From Rhodospirillaceae bacterium (GTDB lineage: Bacteria > Pseudomonadota > Alphaproteobacteria > Rhodospirillales > UBA2165), in the NCBI GenBank assembly GCA_018674495.1, contig JABHAA010000051.1, forward strand, positions 1 to 40,184: a DNA stretch of 40,184 nt, given 5' to 3'. Positions within the stretch are counted from its first letter, which is position 1. Each line of letters starts with the position of its first letter. Positions 30,617 to 38,589 of the stretch are shown one piece after another. The notes under the pieces were generated by a model. The model was not told the DNA's origin and made no database searches. It worked only from the letters and a program-made list of their open reading frames with translations. The position numbers were made by a program, and so were the translations under genes.

Positions 30617-31501
30617 ATGTCATTATTCGCCATGCGGATTTTCCAACCTATCCTCTTCGCGATGATCGTCGTGCTTTTGAGCGCCACCAGTTCCTTCGCC
30701 GCCGGTAATGGTAATTTCGCCGGCGCGGCATTCGCCTCGATGATCGATTGGCAGCGCGGTATTGTTCAAGAGATTGGCCGCATTCTGATCCTGGTCCGCG
30801 ATGGCGCCTCGCTGATCGCGCTCCTCACCAGCGCCGCGCTGGCGTTTCTGTACGGCATGCTTTCGGAGTTGAGCTCCGGCCACGCCAAGCTAGTAGCCAG
30901 CGCCTACTTCGCCGGCCGCCCGGCCAAATTGGTGCAATCTTTCTGGATGAGCTGCCAGATCGGGCTAGTCAATGCCGGCGCCGCGGTGCTTCTGGTGGGC
31001 AGTGCCGATATTGGCCTTCGCCATTTATTCGGCGGCACCCCGGCCCATTCCATCTGGCTCCGCCTGGCCGCCTTCGCGGTGATCGGGGCCGCCGGTTTTT
31101 TCTTTGCGCTGCACACCGTTCAGGTCAAATTGTCCAATGAGGCCGAAGCAGTGGAAGCCGACGATGCGCGCCTCTCGCTCTATTCCCATTTCGGGCTAAT
31201 CGGCGCCATGGGGCTGATCCCCAAGGCCGGCGCGGTACTGGTCCTGGTGTTCACATTCGCCAACGACATTTACGGCGCCGGGTTCATTTTGGCGGGCGCC
31301 GTCAGCGCCGGAATGGCAGCGACGGTGTTTATTTTCGCCGGCACCGGCATGATCATCCGCCGCATTGCCTTGGCGTTCGCCGATGAAGGCACAGCCGGAG
31401 CCGCATCCCTTGGCCTTGGCCTCCGGTTTATCGCGGCGCTTGCAATCCTCGTTGTCGCCATCAGTTTCAGCGCACTGGTTCTGATGGACCGCTATAGTTG
31501 A
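30617..31501 (+). CDS. NicO/RcnA-like membrane protein with degenerate metal motif
   Basis: The protein has 294 residues, with a likely signal/first helix (residues 7-28) and about six further hydrophobic helices. Residues 77-91 read FLYGMLSELSSGHAK, which lines up with the NicO/RcnA motif FLYGxLHAxGPGHGK: His89 is kept, but His83 is Ser and the Pro is Ser. NicO proteins move nickel or cobalt; the position directly after znuA (17-nt gap) suggests metal transport connected with zinc, perhaps efflux or an altered uptake route. The family assignment is moderate, the metal inferred only. An internal ATG at 30632 is an alternative start. Confidence 0.65.
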   Translation: MSLFAMRIFQPILFAMIVVLLSATSSFAAGNGNFAGAAFASMIDWQRGIVQEIGRILILVRDGASLIALLTSAALAFLYGMLSELSSGHAKLVASAYFAGRPAKLVQSFWMSCQIGLVNAGAAVLLVGSADIGLRHLFGGTPAHSIWLRLAAFAVIGAAGFFFALHTVQVKLSNEAEAVEADDARLSLYSHFGLIGAMGLIPKAGAVLVLVFTFANDIYGAGFILAGAVSAGMAATVFIFAGTGMIIRRIALAFADEGTAGAASLGLGLRFIAALAILVVAISFSALVLMDRYS

Positions 31502-31553
31502 CAGGCGCCGCTAGAAGACCGAATAAACAGGCAATTGATGAGGAGAAAATACC

Positions 31554-31961
31554 GTGGCGGAAGCAACGGCCAATACCATTGATCAGATCATCGCTGGGCT
31601 GACATTCGATCAGGCCGGCTTGATCCCATGCATCGCCCAGCAGTTCGATAGCGGCGAGGTTTTGATGCTGGCCTGGATGAACCGGGACGCCATTGCTGCT
31701 AGCCTGACCGAGGGCCGCGCCGTTTACTGGTCCCGCTCTCGCTCCCAATTGTGGCGCAAGGGCGAAACCTCCGGCCAGACCCAGACCTTGCAGGAAATGC
31801 GCTGGGATTGCGATGCGGACACCATCCTGTTGCTAGTCGATCAGACCGGCGTCGCCTGCCACACGGGGCGCAGAAATTGTTTTTTCAACGCCCTTCGCGA
31901 TGGTGAGATTAAGGAAATCGCCGAAATCGATATCGCACCCGACAAATTATATGGGAAATAG
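31554..31961 (+). CDS. hisI: Phosphoribosyl-AMP cyclohydrolase
   Basis: The protein has 135 residues, the typical stand-alone HisI without a fused HisE. The GTG start has GGAG 8 nt upstream. Motifs are MLAWMNRDAI, YWSRSRSQLWRKGETSG, and WDCDADTILLLVDQTGVACH (metal-binding region), with the zinc ligands CHTGRRNC. It opens the imidazole ring of phosphoribosyl-AMP in histidine synthesis. Other his genes are not in the window, so this is a detached gene. Its 3' end overlaps the proposed modA start by 11 nt. Confidence 0.95.
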   Translation: MAEATANTIDQIIAGLTFDQAGLIPCIAQQFDSGEVLMLAWMNRDAIAASLTEGRAVYWSRSRSQLWRKGETSGQTQTLQEMRWDCDADTILLLVDQTGVACHTGRRNCFFNALRDGEIKEIAEIDIAPDKLYGK

Positions 31962-32733
31962 GGACGTGCAACCCGCCGCAACGGCCCTCGCCATTATTTT
32001 GCTGAGCGCGGCGGTATTGGCGCCGCCGCCGGCCCGGGCCGAGCGCGTGCTGGTGTTCGCCGCCGCCAGCTTGAATGCACCCCTGACTGAGATCGCCCGC
32101 GCCCATGAACGCAAATCAGGCAACCGGGTGCGCATCTCCTTTGCCGCCTCGTCGGCACTGGCCCGGCAAATCGATAATGGCGCGCCGGCTGATCTTTATG
32201 TGTCGGCGAATATGGTGTGGATCAACTGGCTGGAGGCGCGCGGCAAAATTGTTAAAACCAGCAAGGCCAACCTCGCCGGCAACCGGCTGGTGATGATCGC
32301 GCCCAAAGGCTCGGTACCGGCGATGGAGAATTTTTCCGGCCCCAACCTGATGCGGATACTAAAAGACCAACGTCTGGCGATCGCCGATCCAGGCCACGTA
32401 CCGGCGGGCATTTACGCGCGCCAAGCCCTGCGCGCGCTTGGAACCTGGCGCCAGATGTCCCGGCACTTGGCGCCGTCGGTCAATGTCCGCGCCGCCCTCG
32501 CGCTGGTGGAGCGCGGCGCGGCGCCGCTCGGCATCGTCTATGCCTCGGACGCCTTCAATAACGAAGCGGTCGATGTCATTTTTCGCTTTCAACGCGCCAG
32601 CCATATGCCAATCCAATATATTGCGGCAGCAGTGGCCGGCCATGGGGGGCGCGCGGCGGGCGACTTTCTGTCCGAATTGACAGGCGAAAGATCAAAGCAA
32701 GTGTTCAAAAAATACAATTTCAGCCGGGATTGA
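31951..32733 (+). CDS. modA: ModA, molybdate-binding periplasmic protein
   Basis: The protein has 260 residues from the ATG at 31951 (a GTG at 31966 is possible). Signal peptide about 1-30 (ending ARAERVLVFAA). The mature part has AAASLNAPLTEIARAHERKSG, SFAASSALARQIDNGAPADLY, and IADPGHVPAGIYARQAL, the standard ModA ligand-loop pattern. It binds molybdate (or tungstate) for delivery to ModBC. It overlaps hisI by 11 nt and is followed by modB after 4 nt. No ModE gene or ModE operator was recognised. Confidence 0.9.
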   Translation: MGNRDVQPAATALAIILLSAAVLAPPPARAERVLVFAAASLNAPLTEIARAHERKSGNRVRISFAASSALARQIDNGAPADLYVSANMVWINWLEARGKIVKTSKANLAGNRLVMIAPKGSVPAMENFSGPNLMRILKDQRLAIADPGHVPAGIYARQALRALGTWRQMSRHLAPSVNVRAALALVERGAAPLGIVYASDAFNNEAVDVIFRFQRASHMPIQYIAAAVAGHGGRAAGDFLSELTGERSKQVFKKYNFSRD

Positions 32734-32737
32734 ACCC

Positions 32738-33424
32738 ATGTGGGCGTTAAGCGCAGTAGAAACCGAAGCGATTGGGCTAAGCCTGAAGGTGGCGCTGTGG
32801 GCGGTTCTGGTCAGCGTTCCCCTCGGCGTCTTCGCCGCTTGGGTTTTGGCGCGGCGGCACTTCTATGGCCATGCTTTGCTCAACGGTATCATCCATTTGC
32901 CCCTGGTCTTGCCGCCGGTGGTGCTCGGCTATCTATTGCTGGTCCTGCTCGGCCGGCAAGGACCGCTCGGCGCATTTTTGTTCGATACATTCGGTGTGAC
33001 GGTTGCCTTCACCTGGAAGGGTGCCGCCATTGCATCAGGCGTGATGGCCTTTCCGCTGCTGGTGCGGGCCATTCGCCTATCATACGAAAACGTGGATGAG
33101 CGGCTGGAAGCAGCTGCCCGCACCCTTGGTGCCGGGCGTATAAAAGTGTTCCGGACCATCACCCTGCCTTTGATCGCGCCCGGCATTCTGGCCGGCGCCA
33201 TTCTGGCTTTCGCCCGCTCACTTGGCGAGTTCGGCGCGACCATCACGTTTGTGTCCAACATTCCCGGTGAAACCCGTACCCTGCCACTGGCTATTTTTGC
33301 CGAAGTGCAATCGCCGGGCGGAGAGGACGCCGCCATTCGTCTGGTGGTGATCTCGGCGGCCATCGCGCTGGCGGCACTTATTGCCTCTGAATACCTCGCC
33401 CGCCGCTTGGGCCGGAAGGGTTAG
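32738..33424 (+). CDS. modB: ModB, molybdate ABC transporter permease
   Basis: The protein has 228 residues and about five membrane helices, the normal ModB size. The permease EAA motif is recognisable as LEAAARTLGAGRIKVFRTITLPLIAPGIL near residues 121-149. The early VLVSVPLGVFAAWVLARRHF and NGIIHLPLVLPPVVLGYLL are family-typical. It lies 4 nt after modA and 2 nt before modC, in a clear operon. Confidence 0.93.
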   Translation: MWALSAVETEAIGLSLKVALWAVLVSVPLGVFAAWVLARRHFYGHALLNGIIHLPLVLPPVVLGYLLLVLLGRQGPLGAFLFDTFGVTVAFTWKGAAIASGVMAFPLLVRAIRLSYENVDERLEAAARTLGAGRIKVFRTITLPLIAPGILAGAILAFARSLGEFGATITFVSNIPGETRTLPLAIFAEVQSPGGEDAAIRLVVISAAIALAALIASEYLARRLGRKG

Positions 33425-33426
33425 TC

Positions 33427-34524
33427 ATGTTGCAATTGGACATCCGCCACCGGACCGGCGAATTTATGCTCGACGCGGAATTTGAAACCCCCTCGGGTTC
33501 GATCACCGCCATTTTTGGTCAATCGGGAGCCGGTAAGACGACGCTGGTCAATATGATCGCGGGTCTCATCAAGCCAAGCGAGGGCCACATTATTTCCGAT
33601 GGCCACACCCTGTTTCATTCGGAACAATCCATCGATGTTCCACCAGAGCGACGGCGCATCGGCTATGTCTTCCAGGAAGGGCGGCTGTTTCCGCATATGG
33701 ATGTGCGCCGCAATCTGCTCTACGGCCACCGCAAAAACCCGGTTCTCGAGTTTGGCCAGATTGCCGTGCTTCTCGATCTCGAACCTCTGTTGGAGCGCCG
33801 CCCCAATACCCTGTCGGGCGGTGAGCGTCAGCGGGTAGCCATTGGCCGGGCGCTTTTGAGCAACCCCAACCTTTTGCTCATGGACGAGCCGCTGGCCTCC
33901 ATCGATGTGCAACGGCGCGGCGAGATATTGCCGTTTATCGAACGCCTCCGCGACGAATTGAAGATGACCATTGTCTATGTCAGCCACGCCGTCGAAGAAG
34001 TCATCCGGCTGGCCGATACCATGGTGATATTGTCCGCCGGCCAGCAAGCCGCGGTCGGCGGCGTCGAGGAATTGATGAGCCGCCTGGATCTGTTTCCGCT
34101 GACCGGACGCTTCGAGGCGGGCGCCGTCCTGGCCGCCACCTGCCAAGGCTACGATGCCGAATACGGGCTGGCTGAATTGTCCTTTGCGGGCGGCACCCTG
34201 CGCGTGGCCGGGCCTGAGATAGACATCGGCACCCGGGTCCGTGTGCATATCCGGGCGCGCGACGTCTCGTTAATGCTGGGCCGCCCCGAATTGACCAGCG
34301 TGCTCAACATATTCGAAGGTACCGTGGTGGAGATCGCAGAAACCGACAGCCCGCAGGTAGATGTGCGCCTCGATATCGGCAGCCCACTGATCGCCCGCAT
34401 CACCAAGAAATCCATGCATGATTTGAATATTCGCAAAGGCGTGACGCTGCACGCTCTGGTCAAGGCGGTCGCCATCGACCGCCGCAGCCTTCAGGGTACG
34501 AACGCCGCGTCGCGCCCGGGTTAA
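33427..34524 (+). CDS. modC: ModC, molybdate ABC transporter ATPase
   Basis: The protein has 365 residues. Walker A is GQSGAGKTT near residues 32-40. The signature is LSGGERQRVAIGRAL, Walker B LLLMDEP, and the switch His lies in YVSHAVEEV. Residues about 290-350 form a Mop/TOBE domain (LNIFEGTVVEIAETDSPQVD and following) that senses molybdate, typical of ModC. The gene ends 5 nt from the convergent histidine kinase. Confidence 0.93.
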   Translation: MLQLDIRHRTGEFMLDAEFETPSGSITAIFGQSGAGKTTLVNMIAGLIKPSEGHIISDGHTLFHSEQSIDVPPERRRIGYVFQEGRLFPHMDVRRNLLYGHRKNPVLEFGQIAVLLDLEPLLERRPNTLSGGERQRVAIGRALLSNPNLLLMDEPLASIDVQRRGEILPFIERLRDELKMTIVYVSHAVEEVIRLADTMVILSAGQQAAVGGVEELMSRLDLFPLTGRFEAGAVLAATCQGYDAEYGLAELSFAGGTLRVAGPEIDIGTRVRVHIRARDVSLMLGRPELTSVLNIFEGTVVEIAETDSPQVDVRLDIGSPLIARITKKSMHDLNIRKGVTLHALVKAVAIDRRSLQGTNAASRPG

Positions 34525-34529
34525 AAGAC

Positions 34530-36491
34530 TTAATTCCGCAAAATTCGGCTTTCCGGGAAGGTAATTATCGCCTTGGTGCCGCTGCCGGGAACGCTATTCA
34601 AGACAAGGGTGCCGCCGTGACTTTCGATCAGCCGTTGCGTCAAGGGAAGTCCGAGCCCGGTGCCGTGATTGCGCGGTGTCAGATCGTTATCGACCTGACC
34701 AAATTTGGTCAGCGCCAATGTTACTTCGCCCTCGTTCATACCGATACCGCTGTCGGTGCATATAATTTGAATACCTCCAACCGCCGGCAATTCGGATTCG
34801 AGACGAATATTCCCTCCTTCGGGCGTAAATTTTATGGCGTTGGACAACAGGTTTAGGAATATCTGGCGAATGCGTCTTTCGTCACCGATGATCTTCGGCA
34901 GTTGCATGGGGAAGTGCTGGTGGATATCGAGGTTGGCATCGGCGGAACGGACCTGCATCAGGCGCACGCAATGGTCCATCAACAATGCCAGGTCCACTTC
35001 GTCATCGTCGAGGTCCAGCTTGCCGGCCTCGATCGCCGAAACATCCAGAATATCGTTGATCAATGCCAGCAAATGATTGCCAGACTGGCCAATATTCAAC
35101 ACATATTCCCGCTGCTTTTCATTGCCGAGGGCGCCAAATATTTCCTCGCTCAAGGCATCGGAAAAACCGATAATGGCGTTCAACGGAGTGCGCAACTCGT
35201 GGCTCATGTTGGCGAGAAACTCGGACTTTGCCCTATTGGCTTCCTCGGCGGCCAGTTTGGCATCCTGGAGCGATATTTCCGCCTGTTTCTCGTGGCTGAT
35301 ATCGCGAATATAGATGGCAACCTGGCTTAAGCGGTTTTTGGCATCCGATACCGGATAATAATTATGCTCATACCATGAACCCTTCGATTGGTCTTCAAAG
35401 CGGCAGGGTGATTGAAACTCGACCACCTGGCTTAGATAGGAATGCTGGCGCCGGGCGATGTCGGCCGGCTGCAGGGAAAAGTAATTCTCGCCGATCAACT
35501 GATCCCGGGAGCGTTGCAACTTAGCTGCCATGGAGGTGTTAACATCGACGATGCGGCCATCCGGTTCGACCAGAGCCGCAAATTCCGATGTCGCGTTCAA
35601 AAAAGCCCGCGTGCGATGCGCGTTCTCGGCCTCGCCCTGCTCAAATTTTTTACGCTCGGTGATTTCGGTGTAGACCAATAGTGTGCCGCCGTCTTCGGTA
35701 CGATAGCGCTCGCAAAGTAGAAACTTGCCGTCGCCGTAAGGCAATTCATAACCACTTTCCATACTTTGATGGCGCGCCAAGGTAATTTCGGTCCATTCGG
35801 CGGCGCCCAAAGTTCCCGTCGAAAGAACGTCATGCTCGGCAATATATCCGACGATCGATCTGTAGTTTGCGCCCGGAATATAGAGATGCTGGAGTTCCGG
35901 AAACATTTCATGCTGGCGTTGGTTACAAAACAAGAAATGGTCGTCGGCATCAAAATAGGTAACGGCACTGGCAATTTCATTCAAGGCCCGGCCCAACCGC
36001 CGCTCGTTCAATTCCGCCAGCCGGCGCTCGGTGATGTCGCGGACTATGCCGACATACTTAATGCCGCTCCCAGTTTGCATGGGCGATACGTTCAATTCCA
36101 TGGGAAATTGGGATCCATCACCCCGCCGGCCCGAAAGATCACGCACCTGATCGATGATCCGGGGTGCATAAATTTCCGATTTTTTTAAATAATTATCATG
36201 CTCGGCGCGCTCGCCCTCGGGCAACAGTACCGACACATTTTGGCCGATCAGTTGGCCGCCGGGATAGCCGAACAATTTTTCGGCGGCCGGATTGAGCGCT
36301 TCAATGGTGCCCTGGCGGTCGATGATGATTACGCCATCGGCTGAGTTTTCATAGACTGCCCGATAAAGATCGCTTTCCTTGGTGCCCGCTGCCTTGGAAG
36401 TAAATTTACCACGCAACGCCGCCAAGCCCCATTGGCCGAGCCCGGCAATCGGATTGCCTCCCATGCGATGAATATAGAAATTCATCATCAT
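34530..36491 (-). CDS. Multi-PAS sensor histidine kinase (orphan)
   Basis: The start is uncertain: ATG at 36491 is used (653 residues); the frame is open to a TTG at 36593. PAS domains are at about residues 45-165 (YRAVYENSADGVIIIDRQGT, ending VGIVRDITERR), 170-285 (a PAS-like second one ending YTEITERKKF), and 295-410 (ATSEFAALVEPDGRIVDV, ending RDISHEKQAE). HisKA follows with the phosphoacceptor His431 in SHELRTPLN, then HATPase_c with N-box NLLSNAIKFTPEGG and G-boxes DSGIGM and GTGLGLPL. No transmembrane helix is visible, so it is cytosolic. No response regulator is adjacent, so its partner lies elsewhere. Confidence 0.85.
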   Translation of the reverse strand: MMMNFYIHRMGGNPIAGLGQWGLAALRGKFTSKAAGTKESDLYRAVYENSADGVIIIDRQGTIEALNPAAEKLFGYPGGQLIGQNVSVLLPEGERAEHDNYLKKSEIYAPRIIDQVRDLSGRRGDGSQFPMELNVSPMQTGSGIKYVGIVRDITERRLAELNERRLGRALNEIASAVTYFDADDHFLFCNQRQHEMFPELQHLYIPGANYRSIVGYIAEHDVLSTGTLGAAEWTEITLARHQSMESGYELPYGDGKFLLCERYRTEDGGTLLVYTEITERKKFEQGEAENAHRTRAFLNATSEFAALVEPDGRIVDVNTSMAAKLQRSRDQLIGENYFSLQPADIARRQHSYLSQVVEFQSPCRFEDQSKGSWYEHNYYPVSDAKNRLSQVAIYIRDISHEKQAEISLQDAKLAAEEANRAKSEFLANMSHELRTPLNAIIGFSDALSEEIFGALGNEKQREYVLNIGQSGNHLLALINDILDVSAIEAGKLDLDDDEVDLALLMDHCVRLMQVRSADANLDIHQHFPMQLPKIIGDERRIRQIFLNLLSNAIKFTPEGGNIRLESELPAVGGIQIICTDSGIGMNEGEVTLALTKFGQVDNDLTPRNHGTGLGLPLTQRLIESHGGTLVLNSVPGSGTKAIITFPESRILRN

Positions 36492-36714
36492 TCGAACCGG
36501 TAACCCAATTGGGCTAAGATCCGGTTGCACCTCCCTGTTTATCGCCGAAATCTCAACACAGCGACCGTTTATTTTATATAGGTAGCGATCCAATTTATAT
36601 AAGGGATCGTTTCGATATTATTTTGCATTATCAATATGGCTATCAACATCTAAGATGCGACAACTCTAGTATATCCACAATTATAGCTAGTAATCACCGA
36701 AGTTTCCACAAAAA

Positions 36715-36791
36715 TGGTGACCCCGGCAGGACTTGAACCTGCAACATCCAGATTAGAAATCTGGTGCTCTATCCAGTTGAGCTACGGGGCC
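36715..36791 (-). tRNA. tRNA-Arg (anticodon TCT)
   Basis: The reverse strand reads a complete cloverleaf: acceptor GGCCCCG pairing with CGGGGTC (one G-T pair), D arm GCTCAACTGGATAGAGC, anticodon stem CCAGA/TCTGG with loop TTTCTAA giving TCT, and T arm GCAGGTTCAAGTCCTGC. CCA is encoded (36715-36717). It decodes AGA. Confidence 0.95.
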
Positions 36792-36811
36792 GGTAAGGGG
36801 CGCAAGTGATC

Positions 36812-37105
36812 TTATTCGACCCGCTCGAAGCGGAAATTGTCGGCATAGTTCTTTGGTCTGGGGTGTCTCGGCTTGGGTTCATGAAGCTGATAGCTGAGAC
36901 CGTTGCGCGCCGCATACTCGATCGCCTGTTCCTTGGTGGCGAACTTGAGGCGCAACTGGCCCCGCATATCGCCGGACCCGGTCCATCCCATCAGCGCATC
37001 TGAGCGTTTGGCCTCGGCGGGCTCGAATTCGATGATCCATTGGTGCGTGTTGCCGCGCCCCGATTGCATGGCGGTTTTGGCCGGCTGGTAAATGCGTGCG
37101 TCCAT
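36812..37105 (-). CDS. NDUFS4-like NADH dehydrogenase accessory subunit
   Basis: The protein has 97 residues. The pattern IYQPAKTAMQSGRGNTHQWI, MGWTGSGDM, LKFATKEQAIEYAARNG, PKNYADNFRF is that of the NDUFS4 (ETC_C1_NDUFA4/AQDQ) family, an alphaproteobacterial and mitochondrial complex I accessory subunit. It is expected to bind the peripheral arm. It is immediately upstream of tRNA-Arg on the same strand and divergent from the Rieske gene. Size and motifs make the call confident. Confidence 0.9.
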   Translation of the reverse strand: MDARIYQPAKTAMQSGRGNTHQWIIEFEPAEAKRSDALMGWTGSGDMRGQLRLKFATKEQAIEYAARNGLSYQLHEPKPRHPRPKNYADNFRFERVE

Positions 37106-37248
37106 GGGATTGCCCGATGTCTGTTGCGTTGCGTAACCACTCTATCAATTACGCTCGTTCAGGTTAATTTTCAACAACCAAGGTTCAAATTGGCTCGGTG
37201 CCAAGGCCCGATCTTGCATGGTCTGGGCTGTTGGCATAGCGTGAGGCC

Positions 37249-38589
37249 ATGCTGAGCAAGGAACAGAACGAGCTGGTAACAAGCTCCGGCGCCGGCACGC
37301 CGGGCGGTCAATTGCTGCGCCGCTATTGGCAACCCGTCGCCCTGGTGGAGGAATTGTCCGACGCGCGCCCACTGCTACCGGTGCGCCTGATGGGCGAAGA
37401 TCTGTTGCTGTTTCGCGACGAAAGCGGTGCTTACGGACTCACAAATCGCCACTGCCCACACCGGGGAGCCGATCTTAAATATGGGCGCCTCGAAGACGGT
37501 GGATTGCGCTGCCCGTTTCACGGCTGGCTGTTCGATGTGAACGGCGCCTGTTTACAACAACCGGCGGAGCCTCGGGACAGCAATTTCCACACCAAAGTTC
37601 ATCTCAAATCCTACCCCTGCCGGGAAATCAATGGCGTGGTCTTTGCCTATATGGGCCCAGGGGAAGCGCCGGCGATGCCGGCGTTCGATTGTTTCGTGGC
37701 GCCGGGTTCGCACACTTTTGCCTTCAAAGGCTTCGTCGATTGTAATTGGCTACAGCTTTTGGAGGTCGGCATCGATCCCAGCCACGCCTCCTTCCTGCAC
37801 CGGTTTTTTGACGACCAGGACCCGGCGGAAAATTACGGACGCCAGTTTCAATTCCAAACCGAAGAGACGGGCATCCCGATCACCAAAGTGCTGCGCGATT
37901 TCGATTGCCCCGAGATCGAATTTGAAGAGACCGAATACGGCCTTCGCATCTTCACCTTGCGCCGTCTCAACGATGCCGAGATGCATGTGCGCGTGACCAA
38001 CATGTTCTATCCCAACGCCGCCGTCATCCCCATGAGCAACGACATGATGTTGACCCAATGGCATGTCCCCATTTCCGATACCCAAAGCTGGTGGTACGCC
38101 ATTTTCACCAGCTTCGAGGGCGAAGTGGACAAGGAACTCATGCGCCGTGACCGGCTGGCGCTTTACACCGTCCCCGATTACAAGCCGCGCAAGAACAAGG
38201 CTAACAATTACGGCTTTGATGCGGACGAGCAAAGGCAACGCACCTACACCGGCATGGGAGAAGATATCAACGTCCATGATCAGTGGGCGGTGGAAAGTCT
38301 GGGGCCCATCCAGGACCGGACGCAAGAGCATCTGGGCACCGCCGACAAGGCAATTATCGCCAACCGGCGGATGCTGATCAAAGCCATCGATGATGCAGCC
38401 GCCGGCATCGATCCGATCATGACCGTTTCCAAAACCAACGCCGCTGACTTTATGGGACCAGTGGCCATCGACACCGTTGCCTCGGTGGAAAACTGGCGGG
38501 ATGAATGGCTAGGCCATGCGGCCAAGCGGCGGGCGGGCTCTAGCTGGGCACCGGGTGTGAAACTGAAAACAGGGGCCGACGGGGAATGA
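37249..38589 (+). CDS. Rieske oxygenase, phthalate-dioxygenase-like
   Basis: The protein has 446 residues. The Rieske site (CPHRG ... CPFHGW, two Cys and two His) is near residues 67-93. The iron site is EVGIDPSHASFLH near 171-183. The N-terminus (LLRRYWQPVALVEEL) is typical of the one-component-alpha, phthalate/vanillate-type Rieske oxygenases; no beta subunit gene is adjacent. GTGAGG lies just upstream of the ATG. It overlaps the next gene (glutamine synthetase family) by ATGA, implying a shared pathway, possibly oxidation of a gamma-glutamylated amine. A reductase is not adjacent. Substrate unknown. Confidence 0.88.
   Translation: MLSKEQNELVTSSGAGTPGGQLLRRYWQPVALVEELSDARPLLPVRLMGEDLLLFRDESGAYGLTNRHCPHRGADLKYGRLEDGGLRCPFHGWLFDVNGACLQQPAEPRDSNFHTKVHLKSYPCREINGVVFAYMGPGEAPAMPAFDCFVAPGSHTFAFKGFVDCNWLQLLEVGIDPSHASFLHRFFDDQDPAENYGRQFQFQTEETGIPITKVLRDFDCPEIEFEETEYGLRIFTLRRLNDAEMHVRVTNMFYPNAAVIPMSNDMMLTQWHVPISDTQSWWYAIFTSFEGEVDKELMRRDRLALYTVPDYKPRKNKANNYGFDADEQRQRTYTGMGEDINVHDQWAVESLGPIQDRTQEHLGTADKAIIANRRMLIKAIDDAAAGIDPIMTVSKTNAADFMGPVAIDTVASVENWRDEWLGHAAKRRAGSSWAPGVKLKTGADGE

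Noticed and set aside
31502..31553. Possible molybdate or ModE control signal before hisI-modABC
   Set aside because: Only 52 nt, with a ribosome site and no recognisable ModE palindrome or cofactor riboswitch.
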